Source: Hathewaya proteolytica DSM 3090
Lineage (GTDB): Bacteria > Bacillota > Clostridia > Clostridiales > Clostridiaceae
DNA length: 38,102 nucleotides
Assembly (NCBI RefSeq): GCF_900142225.1
Contig: NZ_FRAD01000025.1
Location: 1 to 38,102, forward strand
Reading direction: 5' to 3'
The notes below the pieces were generated by a model. That model did no database searches. It saw only the letters and a list, made by a program, of their open reading frames with translations, and had not been told where the DNA came from. Shown here piece after piece: positions 6,892 to 14,997 of this stretch; the stretch's first letter is position 1; every line of letters begins with the position of its first letter. The translations under genes and the position numbers were made by a program.

Positions 6892-9381
6892 TTATATCGG
6901 CAATAATACCTTGCCTGTTTTCTTTTCTAATTTTCTAAAGCTTTTTATTATAACATCACCCATTTTATTAGAATCCATGTATAGCTCTACAGTCAAATCT
7001 CCACCGCTATTGTTGCTATTCCCTTGCCCTTCCATTTTGGAGAAGAAAGCACCTAATGCTTGTGTCATTACCTCCATCATTTTTCCTTCTGGTGCAACTA
7101 TTTCACCTTGGGTTTTGTTATCTCCAATCATGGCAAGTTGCGGTTGATTAGCTTTAACATAACCGCCTGTTGCAAGTTTAGGAATATTTACTTTAGCCAT
7201 TTCACTTAAATTAAAACCAAACTTTTTACCACCTATAACTGGTATCCATTCAGGTACATTAAAACTCAACTTATTTAATGCCCTTATCATTAAGTTAATA
7301 CCACTTATTACTCCATTAACCATAATATTAATGCCACCAATTATAGAGTTTACTACTCCTTTAACTATGTTCCATATGCCACTGAAAACACTGCTAAACA
7401 CAAATTTAACAGCATTTAATCCAGTGGTGACTACTGTTTTTACTATATTTATTGCACCGCTTATAGTATTTTTAATACCGTTCCATGCACTACTCGTAAC
7501 AGTACTTATGCCATTCCATATACCGCAAATTACAGATTTTATAGTATTAAATACTGTTGAGGTAATATTTTTAATAGCATTCCATACTGCTATTATTACA
7601 TTTTTAATAGTATTAACTATTGCGCTTATTGTGTTTTTGATTCCTTCCCACACAGCTCCAGCTATAACCTTTACTTCATCCCAATGTTTAACAAGAAGCA
7701 CACCAATTGCAATCACTGCACCTATTGCTAAAGTCACAAGTCCAATAGGGCTTGTGAGGAATGCTACTGCTGCTCCAAAGGCTGTTGTAACTCCTGTTGC
7801 TATGCCACATATTAAATTCCAACCACCTATTACTAACTTAACTATACCTAGAGCCACTCCAAAGCTTTCTATTGCCAGAGTTATAGCATCAACTATTGTA
7901 GTATTTTCACTCATCCAATTTCCAATGCTAGTCAATGCATCAGCAATCCAATTAAGCACATCCACAATTATGCCACCTGTCCAACTAGCAATAGGTCCTA
8001 AAAAGTTATCCCATAATAAATCTGCAGACCTTAAAAAAGATTCTAATATAGGATTAAGGAAATCCATAGCTCCAGCTAGTAAATTAAAAAAAGCTGGTAA
8101 GGCATCTTCTATAGTCCATTTTGCTAAAGGCCCTAGTATATCAGTTAAAAACCATTTTAAAGCCTGCCCTATTGTATTTACTATTGGTTCCACAGATTTC
8201 TTAAGTCTATCAAAGCTATTAACTAGAGGAGCAAAATCAATAGATTTAAACCATTTTTGCAACTCTCCCATGAATCCACCCATAACACCATCCATAGAAG
8301 ATGTGTCTAGCTTAGGAACTACATTAACTGGTATATCTGTTATGCCTCCACCTACAGCACCGCCTCCAATGTCTCCACTGCTATCATCTGTAGTGGGCTT
8401 AGTTATAGTGTTTATCTCATCAAAGCCCATTAGAGCCTTTTGAAGTTGCTTTGCTTTCTTAGCTGCTTTCCCTGTAGACTTAGCAATGTTATCTGTTGCC
8501 CCGCTTGCACTAGTTGCTGCACTAGCTACTTGTTGCATGCTCGTAGCTGGGTTGTCTGCTTTCTTACCTGTTATACCTTCTACGAAGCTTTTAAATACAT
8601 TAGCTAGTTGTATTAGCTTGCCCATGATGGTGTTTATAACTTTAACTACTGGAGTTAATATTGCTATAAATCCTTGTCCTAAGCTCGCTTTTAAGCTATC
8701 AAATTGTAGCTTCAGTATTCTAGTTTGATTCGCCCAACTATCGCTTGTCCTAGAGAAATCTCCACTAGCTAATGCTAATTGTTGTTGAACAAAAGCAAAT
8801 CTCAAAGCGACCTTTTCTTGCTCCGTCATATCCTTGGTAACTTTATTAAATCCGTTACTTAAAGCAAATTGATCTAGTGCTGTTTGTGTCATAACTACAC
8901 CTAAATCTTTTAAACTTTCAGTCTCACCTGTAAATACAGATTTAAGTTTTGTATACGCTTCGTCTTGACTTGTATTGTAAAAAGAAGCCACATCTCCACT
9001 AAGTCCTGTTAATGCCGTAGACATATCATAGGCGGCCTTTTCATTGAATCCAAATGCTTTAGACATAGCTCCAAAGGTACCAACATATTTTTTAGTCATA
9101 GTTTCAGATAAACCAAAATTCATTGCCGCACCTTTAGCAAAATCATCTACTTGTTTAGTCATACTACTAAATGTAACATCAACTACATTCTGTACTTCTG
9201 CTAAGTCAGAGCCTAAGTCTAAGCATTGCTTTCCAAAGTTAATTAAACCTTTAATAGCAAACACTCCAGCCAATGTTCCAGCTGCTTTCTTTGCAAGGCT
9301 TGTAATGCTATTCATCTGTTTGTCAAAACCATTACGATTAACAACAAGATCTAACCCTATTTGACCTACACTTTCAGCCAT
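6892..9381 (-). CDS. Tail tape measure protein
   Basis: This 829-residue protein is the second largest product and sets tail length. Residues 1-300 are the typical tape-measure N-terminus (VGQIGLDLVVNRNGFDKQM... GLSGDVASFYN). Residues about 285-345 are Ala/Ser/Gly-rich. Residues about 500-560 are strongly hydrophobic with probable membrane helices. They are followed by imperfect repeats of about 11 residues such as WNGIKNTIS and WNAIKNITS (about 590-700), the tape-measure hallmark. The C-terminus has a basic/polar segment. SD AAGGAGG lies just before the ATG. It follows the gpG/gpT chaperone pair as in most siphophages. Confidence 0.92.
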   Translation of the reverse strand: MAESVGQIGLDLVVNRNGFDKQMNSITSLAKKAAGTLAGVFAIKGLINFGKQCLDLGSDLAEVQNVVDVTFSSMTKQVDDFAKGAAMNFGLSETMTKKYVGTFGAMSKAFGFNEKAAYDMSTALTGLSGDVASFYNTSQDEAYTKLKSVFTGETESLKDLGVVMTQTALDQFALSNGFNKVTKDMTEQEKVALRFAFVQQQLALASGDFSRTSDSWANQTRILKLQFDSLKASLGQGFIAILTPVVKVINTIMGKLIQLANVFKSFVEGITGKKADNPATSMQQVASAATSASGATDNIAKSTGKAAKKAKQLQKALMGFDEINTITKPTTDDSSGDIGGGAVGGGITDIPVNVVPKLDTSSMDGVMGGFMGELQKWFKSIDFAPLVNSFDRLKKSVEPIVNTIGQALKWFLTDILGPLAKWTIEDALPAFFNLLAGAMDFLNPILESFLRSADLLWDNFLGPIASWTGGIIVDVLNWIADALTSIGNWMSENTTIVDAITLAIESFGVALGIVKLVIGGWNLICGIATGVTTAFGAAVAFLTSPIGLVTLAIGAVIAIGVLLVKHWDEVKVIAGAVWEGIKNTISAIVNTIKNVIIAVWNAIKNITSTVFNTIKSVICGIWNGISTVTSSAWNGIKNTISGAINIVKTVVTTGLNAVKFVFSSVFSGIWNIVKGVVNSIIGGINIMVNGVISGINLMIRALNKLSFNVPEWIPVIGGKKFGFNLSEMAKVNIPKLATGGYVKANQPQLAMIGDNKTQGEIVAPEGKMMEVMTQALGAFFSKMEGQGNSNNSGGDLTVELYMDSNKMGDVIIKSFRKLEKKTGKVLLPI

Positions 9382-9425
9382 ATTCTACCTCCTTTCTTCA
9401 AAAATAAAAGCACCTAGAAATTAAT

Positions 9426-9791
9426 CTAAGTGCTCATTGTTCTAAACATATTTTCAAAGTTTTTCATTGCTTGATCATAGTCTTTACTATTAATATTTTC
9501 AATGTTTCTTTTTCTCCATTTATTTCTTATCTGTTTTTGTTCTGATGTGAACTCCTTAATTATTTTAGGGTCCTTTTCTGCTCTTATGCTTACTATTTTA
9601 CCTAGTGCAGTCTTTTCATTTATTCCAGATAATAAAGTACAAAACTCACCCCAAGACATATCATTTTCACGTCTTAATCTTATGCCATATTGTTCAGCAA
9701 AAGAAGATTCTATTAGGTCATAATCCTCTATAATGTCATACCACTCTTCACTATTTTGTTGCATTTTGAAATCGACGCTCTGCCTCTTCAT
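9426..9791 (-). CDS. Tail assembly chaperone, second frame (Gp15/gpT-like)
   Basis: This 121-residue frame overlaps the end of the preceding chaperone gene by 41 nt. It contains the MSWGEFCTLLSGINEKTALGKIVSIRAEKDP stretch of the phage Gp15 family (quoted in part: SWGEFCTLLSGI). No SD lies at a usable distance before its ATG (9791). The frame is +1 relative to the upstream gene and open from about 9794. I therefore expect that most product is made as a fusion by ribosomal frameshifting, like lambda gpGT. Independent initiation at 9791 cannot be excluded. It acts with the tape measure during tail assembly and is not a virion component. Confidence 0.75.
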   Translation of the reverse strand: MKRQSVDFKMQQNSEEWYDIIEDYDLIESSFAEQYGIRLRRENDMSWGEFCTLLSGINEKTALGKIVSIRAEKDPKIIKEFTSEQKQIRNKWRKRNIENINSKDYDQAMKNFENMFRTMST

Positions 9792-10062
9792 ATGTTATAT
9801 CTGATACTCCAGCCATCATTCCAGTAAATATCACTTTGTAATCACTTAGAGATAAATTCATTCCCTCAATTTCCTTAAAAGCTTTTTCGCCCAAAATCAT
9901 TCTTATAGCATTATCCATCATTTCAATATCATTAACGTTACCATGAAAAAGTTGATTTACTTTTAACATTGTATTTTTAGAGTTGTCTATTTCATATTCT
10001 TTCCCTTCAGCTATTTTAATAATTGGTTTTGTGTCTGTTAACTTGCTAGTAATATCTATCAT
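9751..10062 (-). CDS. Tail assembly chaperone, first frame (gpG-like)
   Basis: This 103-residue protein starts MIDITSKLTDTKPIIKIAEGKEYEIDNSKN, a common opening of gpG-type chaperones in Gram-positive siphophages. The ATG at 10062 follows AAAGGTGG. The longer reading up to 10140 runs through a terminator and is rejected. The last codons overlap the next frame, with a possible +1 slip site UUU-C at 9771-9768. It lies between tail tube and tape measure genes and probably coats the tape measure during assembly. Confidence 0.8.
   Translation of the reverse strand: MIDITSKLTDTKPIIKIAEGKEYEIDNSKNTMLKVNQLFHGNVNDIEMMDNAIRMILGEKAFKEIEGMNLSLSDYKVIFTGMMAGVSDITYEEAERRFQNATK
9767..9775 (-). promoter_or_regulatory. 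Candidate +1 ribosomal frameshift site
   Basis: In the 41-nt overlap the upstream frame reads CGA TTT CAA and the downstream frame reads GAT TTC AAA. A Phe-tRNA on UUU can re-pair with UUC after a +1 slip at 9771-9768. I found no other codon in the overlap that re-pairs well at +1 or -2. The result would be a gpG-gpT fusion of about 205 residues. Confidence 0.4.
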
Positions 10063-10082
10063 TATTATTCCACCTTTCATAT

Positions 10083-10110
10083 TAAAAAAGCACCCTATTT
10101 CTAGGATGCT
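10083..10110 (-). terminator. Terminator after the tail-module moron
   Basis: On the minus strand AGCATCCTA (10110-10102) pairs with TAGGGTGCT (10097-10089) with one G-U pair and a 4-nt loop, followed by TTTTTTAAT. It lies inside the tail operon, so late transcription must read through it. Confidence 0.8.
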
Positions 10111-10606
10111 ACTTCTTACCTGCTTTCCATTTGTGTCCACACTTTAAACAAGTTACTTCTATTTTGTTTTTACCCATTGCTCCTGTTACCAACCCTAAAC
10201 CTGGTGTAATAGCAGCTCCCAAAATACCTTTCCCTAAGCTAAAGCCTTTCTTATTAGCTGTTATTTGTGTAGAGCCACATTTAGGACAATGTATCTTATC
10301 ATCATCCTCTTTAACATCTATTATAGTTATGTTCCTATTATTGAAGTAATTCAATATTTCTTCTAGCTTGTCATTATCTTTTTTATATATGATAATACTG
10401 TTTTTATCCAAAGTTGCTGTATTCAAATCTTTTACGTCTCTACCACTTGTGAAGGTACAGAAAGTTATAAAACCTTGTTTAGTAGCAGTTGGAGCTTGAT
10501 ATTTTATTTCTGTTATATTATCAACGTCAATATTAAGCTTTCCAATCATAATTTCATTATCTGCTATTATAGCTTTTTTAAATAAATACTTTAATTCAAT
10601 GTACAT
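10109..10606 (-). CDS. Moron: PH-like domain plus zinc ribbon protein
   Basis: This 165-residue protein has a beta-rich N-terminus (about 1-95) and a C-terminal zinc ribbon. The four cysteines lie in CPKCGS (near residue 105) and CLKCGHKW (near 155). Between them is a glycine-rich hydrophobic segment (GKGILGAAITPGLGLVTGAMG) that could contact a membrane. Similar zinc ribbons occur in many Firmicute proteins of unknown role. The ATG at 10606 follows AGGGGTG; a GTG three codons upstream would overlap the SD. With its own promoter and terminator between tail-tube and chaperone genes it is a classical moron, possibly expressed in the lysogen. Function unknown. Confidence 0.75.
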   Translation of the reverse strand: MYIELKYLFKKAIIADNEIMIGKLNIDVDNITEIKYQAPTATKQGFITFCTFTSGRDVKDLNTATLDKNSIIIYKKDNDKLEEILNYFNNRNITIIDVKEDDDKIHCPKCGSTQITANKKGFSLGKGILGAAITPGLGLVTGAMGKNKIEVTCLKCGHKWKAGKK

Positions 10607-10638
10607 GATCCACACCCCTTTTAGATACTCTTTTATAT

Positions 10639-10647
10639 ATTATATCA
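10639..10647 (-). promoter_or_regulatory. Extended -10 promoter of the tail-module moron
   Basis: TGATATAAT (10647-10639 on the minus strand) is a consensus extended -10 element, 33 nt before the moron start codon. No good -35 is present (TTCATG at about 17 nt), as is usual for extended -10 promoters. Confidence 0.6.
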
Positions 10648-10674
10648 CTTTAAGTATGTATCATGAACATTATT

Positions 10675-11124
10675 TTAAACCCCTGGTGTAACTGTAGGCT
10701 TTCCATCACTCATAACTTCAAATTCTAATCCTTCTACGTTTGTTGAGTCTCCCCCAGCACTAGAAATATTAACTATACAATTAAAAGTTACTTTTGTGCC
10801 TGTTGGGAACTCCCACTCAAACTTTGTAGATAAATCTCTTCCTGTTTTAAACATCAACCCAGCTACATAATCATTTCCAGCATCACCTACACACCTTTTT
10901 CCACTTAATGAAATACTGAATCCTTTACCTGTTGCAAGCCTAGAAATCCATCCCTCAGCTGTCATTGGTGTCCACTCTTCAACGTTTGTATCAATACTAA
11001 CACTAAATGTCTCTAGTTCTGCAATAGTTACCATATCTGTAGGTTCAACACTTGCTAATCCTTTTGTGCCTATTTTAAACTTATTATTAAACACTGGATA
11101 AACTCCAGTTGTTATAGTTGCCAT
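10675..11124 (-). CDS. Major tail tube protein (phi13/TP901 type)
   Basis: This 149-residue protein begins MATITTGVYPVFNNKFKIGT and contains the Ser/Thr/Gly-rich beta strands and acidic loops usual for Gram-positive siphophage tail tube subunits (VEEWTPMTAEGWISRLATGKG). Tail tube subunits stack as hexamer rings. It follows the tail terminator gene with a 1-nt stop/start overlap (11124) and precedes the chaperone pair, the conserved order. SD AGGAG lies before the start. I see no C-terminal Ig-like domain. Confidence 0.85.
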   Translation of the reverse strand: MATITTGVYPVFNNKFKIGTKGLASVEPTDMVTIAELETFSVSIDTNVEEWTPMTAEGWISRLATGKGFSISLSGKRCVGDAGNDYVAGLMFKTGRDLSTKFEWEFPTGTKVTFNCIVNISSAGGDSTNVEGLEFEVMSDGKPTVTPGV

Positions 11125-11531
11125 TATTCATTGCTCCTTTCATAGTAACATTTAAGCTCGATAACCCTCTCATAGATATTTTTTTCATCTGTTCCGACAT
11201 CTATAGGTTCATTATTTAAAAGCTCAATATAGTTAATTCTATGGCCATTAATAACCACAGAATTCTGTTTCAAAATCTCTTCATACAGTTCATAACTGAA
11301 TTCTTCCGTTTCTCTTGCATTTGTATTCCAATGTATAAGAATAGAAATCCCTTTAACCTCATATGTGGTATTTTCTAAGCCTCCTAGTGCTATTCTTGGA
11401 GGACTTGTATTCTTTAATTGATAAACCCCTATAGACTTATCTTTCTTGTTATCTAGCTTGCCAATGTAGTAATTATCAGCCTTATTATTAAGGGTTTTAA
11501 GCCAATCACGTATATTTGATAGTCCTAACAA
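11124..11531 (-). CDS. Minor capsid protein 3-like, tail terminator
   Basis: This 135-residue protein (MLGLSNIRDWLKTL ... LKCYYERSNE) matches the Minor_capsid_3 family by length, order and sequence style. That family is equivalent to the tail terminator at the head-tail joint. It has mixed alpha/beta sequence and no membrane segment. It abuts the preceding gene (11532) and overlaps the tail tube start by one base, so translation is probably coupled. Confidence 0.75.
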   Translation of the reverse strand: MLGLSNIRDWLKTLNNKADNYYIGKLDNKKDKSIGVYQLKNTSPPRIALGGLENTTYEVKGISILIHWNTNARETEEFSYELYEEILKQNSVVINGHRINYIELLNNEPIDVGTDEKNIYERVIELKCYYERSNE

Positions 11532-11909
11532 TTAAACACCTCCAATTCGCTTGTAGAATGCTTTAAATGCTTTCTTGCAAAAGTCTTTTTTATTTCCATC
11601 AATCCAATCTTGATACCATTTCCCTTTTGCATTAGGATTTTCTTCAGTGCTAAAATTGTACTCTGGATGATAATATAATCTTCTTGCATAAGGTGTGGAG
11701 CTTACTAAAGTTACTTTACATTTATTGCTTTCAGTATAATCTACAAAAGTACTTTCATTCTGTAGATTACCACTTTTAAATGGTATTACTTGCGCTTGGA
11801 GTACATCTGTATGCAATGCCTCACCCGTCATTTCTAAGGCCTGCGTTTGTGCATGTGTAAGTTGTTTAATTCTGATTTTATTTATTGTTATTTTACTATT
11901 TACATGCAT
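11532..11909 (-). CDS. Minor capsid protein 2-like (head-tail joining)
   Basis: This 125-residue protein contains the signature region IPFKSGNLQNESTFVDY ... TPYARRLYYHPEYNFS and a Trp-rich C-terminal part, typical of the Minor_capsid_2 family (HK97 gp10-like). It works at the neck between connector and tail. It starts on the base where the preceding gene ends (11909). No oddities are visible. Confidence 0.8.
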   Translation of the reverse strand: MHVNSKITINKIRIKQLTHAQTQALEMTGEALHTDVLQAQVIPFKSGNLQNESTFVDYTESNKCKVTLVSSTPYARRLYYHPEYNFSTEENPNAKGKWYQDWIDGNKKDFCKKAFKAFYKRIGGV

Positions 11910-12247
11910 TAAACCAACTCCAGTCTTGTATAGTTTACAGTGCCATCTGGGTTACGTGCTTTTTCACCTCTGTAAATGTTTCTATTAACTCCATTAACAA
12001 TTACAGTACCATTGCTTAATGTAGGTAATGAAGAGGCTATATCACCAGGAATTAAGGCAGTTCCTTCTATTTGTATAAGCTGTTGTTCTGCAGTTAAAAC
12101 CTTCTTAGCTTTATCTTGATAATTACATAGGGTGGATATACTAAGTGCCTCTAATGGCCCACCATCTTCACTTAACCCATCTTGATATATCTTTATCTGT
12201 ATTGGAGTTTTACAAAATTTCTTAGGTACTAAACAAGGAAATTTCAC
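11909..12247 (-). CDS. Minor capsid protein 1-like (head closure)
   Basis: This 112-residue protein (MKFPCLVPKKFCKTPIQIKIY... VNYTRLELV) has the beta-rich make-up, length and position of the Minor_capsid_1 family, a head-closure type connector protein. A hydrophobic middle (GTVIVNGVNRNIYRGEKARN) is characteristic. It lies one base after the preceding connector gene and shares one base with the next gene. Confidence 0.78.
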   Translation of the reverse strand: MKFPCLVPKKFCKTPIQIKIYQDGLSEDGGPLEALSISTLCNYQDKAKKVLTAEQQLIQIEGTALIPGDIASSLPTLSNGTVIVNGVNRNIYRGEKARNPDGTVNYTRLELV

Positions 12248-12248
12248 T

Positions 12249-12623
12249 TTACCACCTCACATTTCTACAAGTTAATCCTGTCTGTGCTAGTGTCTCATAC
12301 AGTTCTGTCGGAATTGCTACACCTTTCATAAGTTTCACATTCCACGTATCACCAAAGTTCATAGATACACCGTTTATACTGTAACTAGATAACACATTTT
12401 CAATAAGTTCAGCATTCTCATATTCAAAGTTGGCTAACTCACAATTAACCTCTTTGATAATTTCTTGTTGAAAAGGAGTAAGGTTATCAAACCCCACTCC
12501 TCTAATTCTTCCATAAGTTAAACTGTCAATGTGTCTACTTGCTTTATTTAATGCTCTGTTTAAATCTTTATCTGGAATATCACTATAATTAGCCTTGTAT
12601 TCCTCTAAAGTTATATAAGCCAT
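12249..12623 (-). CDS. Head-tail connector / adaptor protein (gp6-like)
   Basis: This 124-residue protein begins MAYITLEEYKANYSD and includes KDLNRALNKASRHIDSLTYGRI, the all-helical pattern of phage gp6/DNA-packaging adaptor proteins that bind under the portal. It lies between the capsid gene group and the head-closure gene, which supports the call. SD and start are adjacent to the preceding gene. Confidence 0.8.
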   Translation of the reverse strand: MAYITLEEYKANYSDIPDKDLNRALNKASRHIDSLTYGRIRGVGFDNLTPFQQEIIKEVNCELANFEYENAELIENVLSSYSINGVSMNFGDTWNVKLMKGVAIPTELYETLAQTGLTCRNVRW

Positions 12624-12631
12624 AGTAACAC

Positions 12632-12928
12632 CTACTCTCCATATTCTACATCTTTTATTTTCTTAAGAATGCCTTCTTGGCTAGTAGATTTACCTAGATC
12701 TATTCCTCTTTCTTCTGCATATGTTTTTAACTCTTCAATTGTCATTTTATCAATAGCTGTCTCTTCTTCAACAATTTCTTCTTCAGCTTTTTCTTCTTCA
12801 ACTTCATATCCATGTTTCTTGAACCAATCAACAAGAGTAGGGTTTTCTGTTTCTGCGATACCATTACAAAAAGCCACACTAGCACTAATACCAGTATAGC
12901 TTTTGTTTGGTGCTATTATTTTAGCCAT
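12632..12928 (-). CDS. Capsid-associated protein with acidic linker and SAP/HeH-like tail
   Basis: This 98-residue protein has three parts: a short N-terminal beta region (IIAPNKSYTGISASVAFCNGIAET), a run of Glu-rich residues near 45-60, and a C-terminal helix-extended-helix (MTIEELKTYAEERGIDLG ... GILKKIKDV) like SAP/Rho-N domains, which often bind nucleic acid. Such genes are common right after the major capsid gene. The exact role, head decoration or DNA contact, is unknown. Confidence 0.7.
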   Translation of the reverse strand: MAKIIAPNKSYTGISASVAFCNGIAETENPTLVDWFKKHGYEVEEEKAEEEIVEEETAIDKMTIEELKTYAEERGIDLGKSTSQEGILKKIKDVEYGE

Positions 12929-12938
12929 AATGTCCCTC

Positions 12939-13904
12939 CTATTTTACCTTTATATTTCTAAATACTGCAGCCGCTTTACTTGCCTTTAATGCTAATGCTG
13001 CTATCATTTCTACTTCACCATTCTTTACTGCCCCGCTAGTTGAAAAGTCTGGCAACCATGTCTTTATTGGTGCTTGCCCCGCCATAGATACAGCGTGCAA
13101 CCCATCAAGGCCTAATCTAGCAACATAAAGAGAAGTTGCCCCCGAAGTGCCATCTGTTTTAACAACATCTTCATTACTTCCAGCCTTAGTTCCTAAATCC
13201 ACGAATGGAATAGTTCCGTAGCTTTCCACTTGCTGTCCAAAGTCATTTTTAGTTGTTTGGTACATGCTTGCCCTTCTTGCACATGCCCTCAATTTAGCTA
13301 TAAGTTTAGAGTTACCAGCTATAAAAGTAGGAGTACCATCTAAGCCGGTCATAAATTCATCTAGCATATCTAAAAATGCCATGTAGTTAGACGTAATTGC
13401 CGCACTTGTAGATAAATCTATAACTACCTTATCAGCACCATTGTTATATTCTGTTGATGATCCTGTTAATGCTTTTTCAAGTCCATCAAATGCTTGTGCA
13501 TCTACTGCACTGTCACCATTGATGAAAGTATCATTAAATAGTGCCTTTGCTGCTTTAATCTTCTGTGCCTGCTGTAATTCTACCTCTGATACAATTCCGC
13601 CCATATTGGCAATAACCCTATCAATCTGATAGCTACCACCAAATACCTTAAGAGTAGTATGGAATTGCTCTTTAGTAACTTCTCCTGGTGTGTATTCTTT
13701 GTTAATCTCTCTGAATCCAGCTGTTGGTTGTGTTTTTAATCTAGTATAGGAGTATGTCATTGTTGCTCCTCCACCTACTGGGGACACAACATCATCAAAT
13801 GTTAGATTGTCTAGTAAAAAACTAGACTTTCTAAATTCATCAATAACCCCTATTTGTAAATCATCCTGTACGTTTTTACTTGCCTCTGCTAATGTAACTG
13901 CCAT
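12939..13904 (-). CDS. Major capsid protein
   Basis: This 321-residue protein begins MAVTLAEASKNVQDDLQIGVIDEFRKSS and includes the HK97-fold type core with FINGDSAVDAQAFDGLEKAL and a beta-rich end. It follows the scaffold gene directly and precedes the connectors, the standard order. SD AAAGGTGA lies before the ATG. No protease gene is visible nearby, so a separate Gp20-type scaffold rather than a cleaved delta domain is expected. It should be among the most abundant late products. Confidence 0.9.
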   Translation of the reverse strand: MAVTLAEASKNVQDDLQIGVIDEFRKSSFLLDNLTFDDVVSPVGGGATMTYSYTRLKTQPTAGFREINKEYTPGEVTKEQFHTTLKVFGGSYQIDRVIANMGGIVSEVELQQAQKIKAAKALFNDTFINGDSAVDAQAFDGLEKALTGSSTEYNNGADKVVIDLSTSAAITSNYMAFLDMLDEFMTGLDGTPTFIAGNSKLIAKLRACARRASMYQTTKNDFGQQVESYGTIPFVDLGTKAGSNEDVVKTDGTSGATSLYVARLGLDGLHAVSMAGQAPIKTWLPDFSTSGAVKNGEVEMIAALALKASKAAAVFRNIKVK

Positions 13905-13921
13905 ATTATATCACCTTTCCT

Positions 13922-14506
13922 TTATTGGTTTATTTGTCCTTGAAGTTTAGCTGCTATTGCGTCTTTCATACTTACATTTGTTCCTTGTGGCTTAGGATTT
14001 CCACCATCTGCACCAACTTTAAATCCCGGTTGTGGTGTTGGTTCTGGACTATTTTCAGGTTTAAATAAAAAGCCTTTGCTCTCCTTTAAACTTTTAAGTT
14101 GTTCATCTAAGCCTGTTATCTTGCCATCATCATTTAGTATTAACTTAGACTTATCAAACAAGTCAGCAACTAAATCTGTATCCATAGCCTTATCTGCAAT
14201 AGCCATCTTAATAGCATTGCTTACTTGTAAATCCTTAAGCTTTGCTTGGTACTCTATGTCCTTAGCCTTGTTGTCCTCTTGTAATGTCTCTATCTGCTTT
14301 TTAAGAGCCTCACCGTCAACCTTTTTAAGGTCTTCTAATTGAGTGTTTCTTTCAGCAATAGTCTTCTCTAATTCTTTTTTACTGTTGTTGACTTCATCAA
14401 ATCGTGTCTTAGGAATATAAGTTTCTAATTCTTTCTTACTCTCCGCCTCTGCTTTTGTTGCTAAATCTTCTGTAAGTCCTAATGCTATAAATTGTTGTTT
14501 ATTCAT
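13922..14506 (-). CDS. Capsid scaffold protein (phage GP20-like)
   Basis: This 194-residue protein is highly charged and mostly coiled coil (about 20-100, KKELEKTIAERNTQLEDLKKV), with a C-terminal Pro/Gly-rich linker and a short helix. This matches the Phage_GP20 scaffold family that templates the procapsid. I chose the ATG at 14506 because AAAGGATGG lies at a good distance; the ATG three codons upstream overlaps that SD. It is located just before the major capsid gene. Confidence 0.88.
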   Translation of the reverse strand: MNKQQFIALGLTEDLATKAEAESKKELETYIPKTRFDEVNNSKKELEKTIAERNTQLEDLKKVDGEALKKQIETLQEDNKAKDIEYQAKLKDLQVSNAIKMAIADKAMDTDLVADLFDKSKLILNDDGKITGLDEQLKSLKESKGFLFKPENSPEPTPQPGFKVGADGGNPKPQGTNVSMKDAIAAKLQGQINQ

Positions 14507-14595
14507 ATTTACCATCCTTTCAAATTCATTTTTTAGCCCGGTTCAGTCCGGTACCATTTGTCTTATTAGTTAACGCCCATAATACCAAAATGGCG

Positions 14596-14625
14596 AAAAT
14601 AAAAAGCCTTATTTAATAAGACTTT
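14596..14625 (-). terminator. Terminator-like hairpin before the scaffold gene
   Basis: On the minus strand AAAGTCTTA (14625-14617) pairs with TAAGGCTTT (14611-14603) with one G-U pair, then TTTATTTT. It follows the 49-residue membrane gene. The 90 bp between it and the scaffold gene also hold CGCC/GGCG and CCGG/CCGG short stems, perhaps a leader of the capsid operon. Confidence 0.65.
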
Positions 14626-14630
14626 CTTTT

Positions 14631-14780
14631 TTAAACAATACATATTAAAATTCCTAATAGTAAATTATATATAGCATTTGTAATATTCCCCTTATTCTTT
14701 TCTCTTGATGCTTCAATCAATGCGTATATTACGTACATTCTTGTGATAATGAGGTATGTAATCTTAATCACCATGTACAC
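14631..14780 (-). CDS. Small two-helix membrane protein
   Basis: This 49-residue hydrophobic protein starts at GTG 14780 (AAGGAGG 5 nt upstream) or at ATG 14774. It has a first helix VIKITYLIITRMYVIYALIEA, a short charged turn SREKNKGN and a second helix AIYNLLLGILICIV. It lies between two terminators in the head operon. I do not recognise it. It could be a moron, a membrane-located immunity factor for the MuF-linked toxin domain upstream, or an accessory lysis protein. Confidence 0.6.
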   Translation of the reverse strand: MYMVIKITYLIITRMYVIYALIEASREKNKGNITNAIYNLLLGILICIV

Positions 14781-14807
14781 TTAAACCTCCTTTCTTAATT
14801 TTGAGCA

Positions 14808-14844
14808 TAATAAAAGCACCTACTTTTTATTTAGTAAGTGCTTT
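14808..14844 (-). terminator. Terminator after the MuF-linked small gene
   Basis: On the minus strand AAAGCACTTACT (14844-14833) pairs with AGTAGGTGCTTT (14824-14813) with one G-U pair and an 8-nt loop, then TATTAT. The 12-bp stem is among the strongest in the window and lies inside the structural operon. Confidence 0.75.
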
Positions 14845-14997
14845 ATACTCTTGTACTATCTCTCCGCATTTTAATGAACTCATAAACTGTTCATATTCTT
14901 CCTTTACCCACTGTGGAGAATTCTCTTTAATTTTAAGACCATCATCATCATAATAATAATAATCCGTATCCATAAATTTAGGTCTTTCTAGCTCCAA
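14827..14997 (-). CDS. Small acidic protein coupled to the MuF-metalloprotease gene
   Basis: This 56-residue protein (MELERPKFMDTDYYYYDDDGLKIKENSP...) starts at TTG 14997, eight nt after AGGAGGG, and overlaps the end of the MuF gene by 20 nt. The downstream ATG at 14970 has no good SD. It has an acidic tyrosine-rich N-terminus and a helical C-terminus. Its tight coupling to a gene with a toxin-like C-terminal domain makes it a candidate immunity protein, but a small head component is equally possible. Confidence 0.65.
   Translation of the reverse strand: MELERPKFMDTDYYYYDDDGLKIKENSPQWVKEEYEQFMSSLKCGEIVQEYKALTK

Noticed and set aside
7331..8443. Long plus-strand open frame of 370 codons
   Set aside because: It lies entirely opposite the tape measure gene; composition is Thr/Ile/Pro-rich without SD, a mirror of the minus-strand repeats.
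10063..10140. Upstream extension of the gpG-like frame
   Set aside because: It passes through the moron terminator and lacks an SD; the ATG at 10062 has AAAGGTGG.
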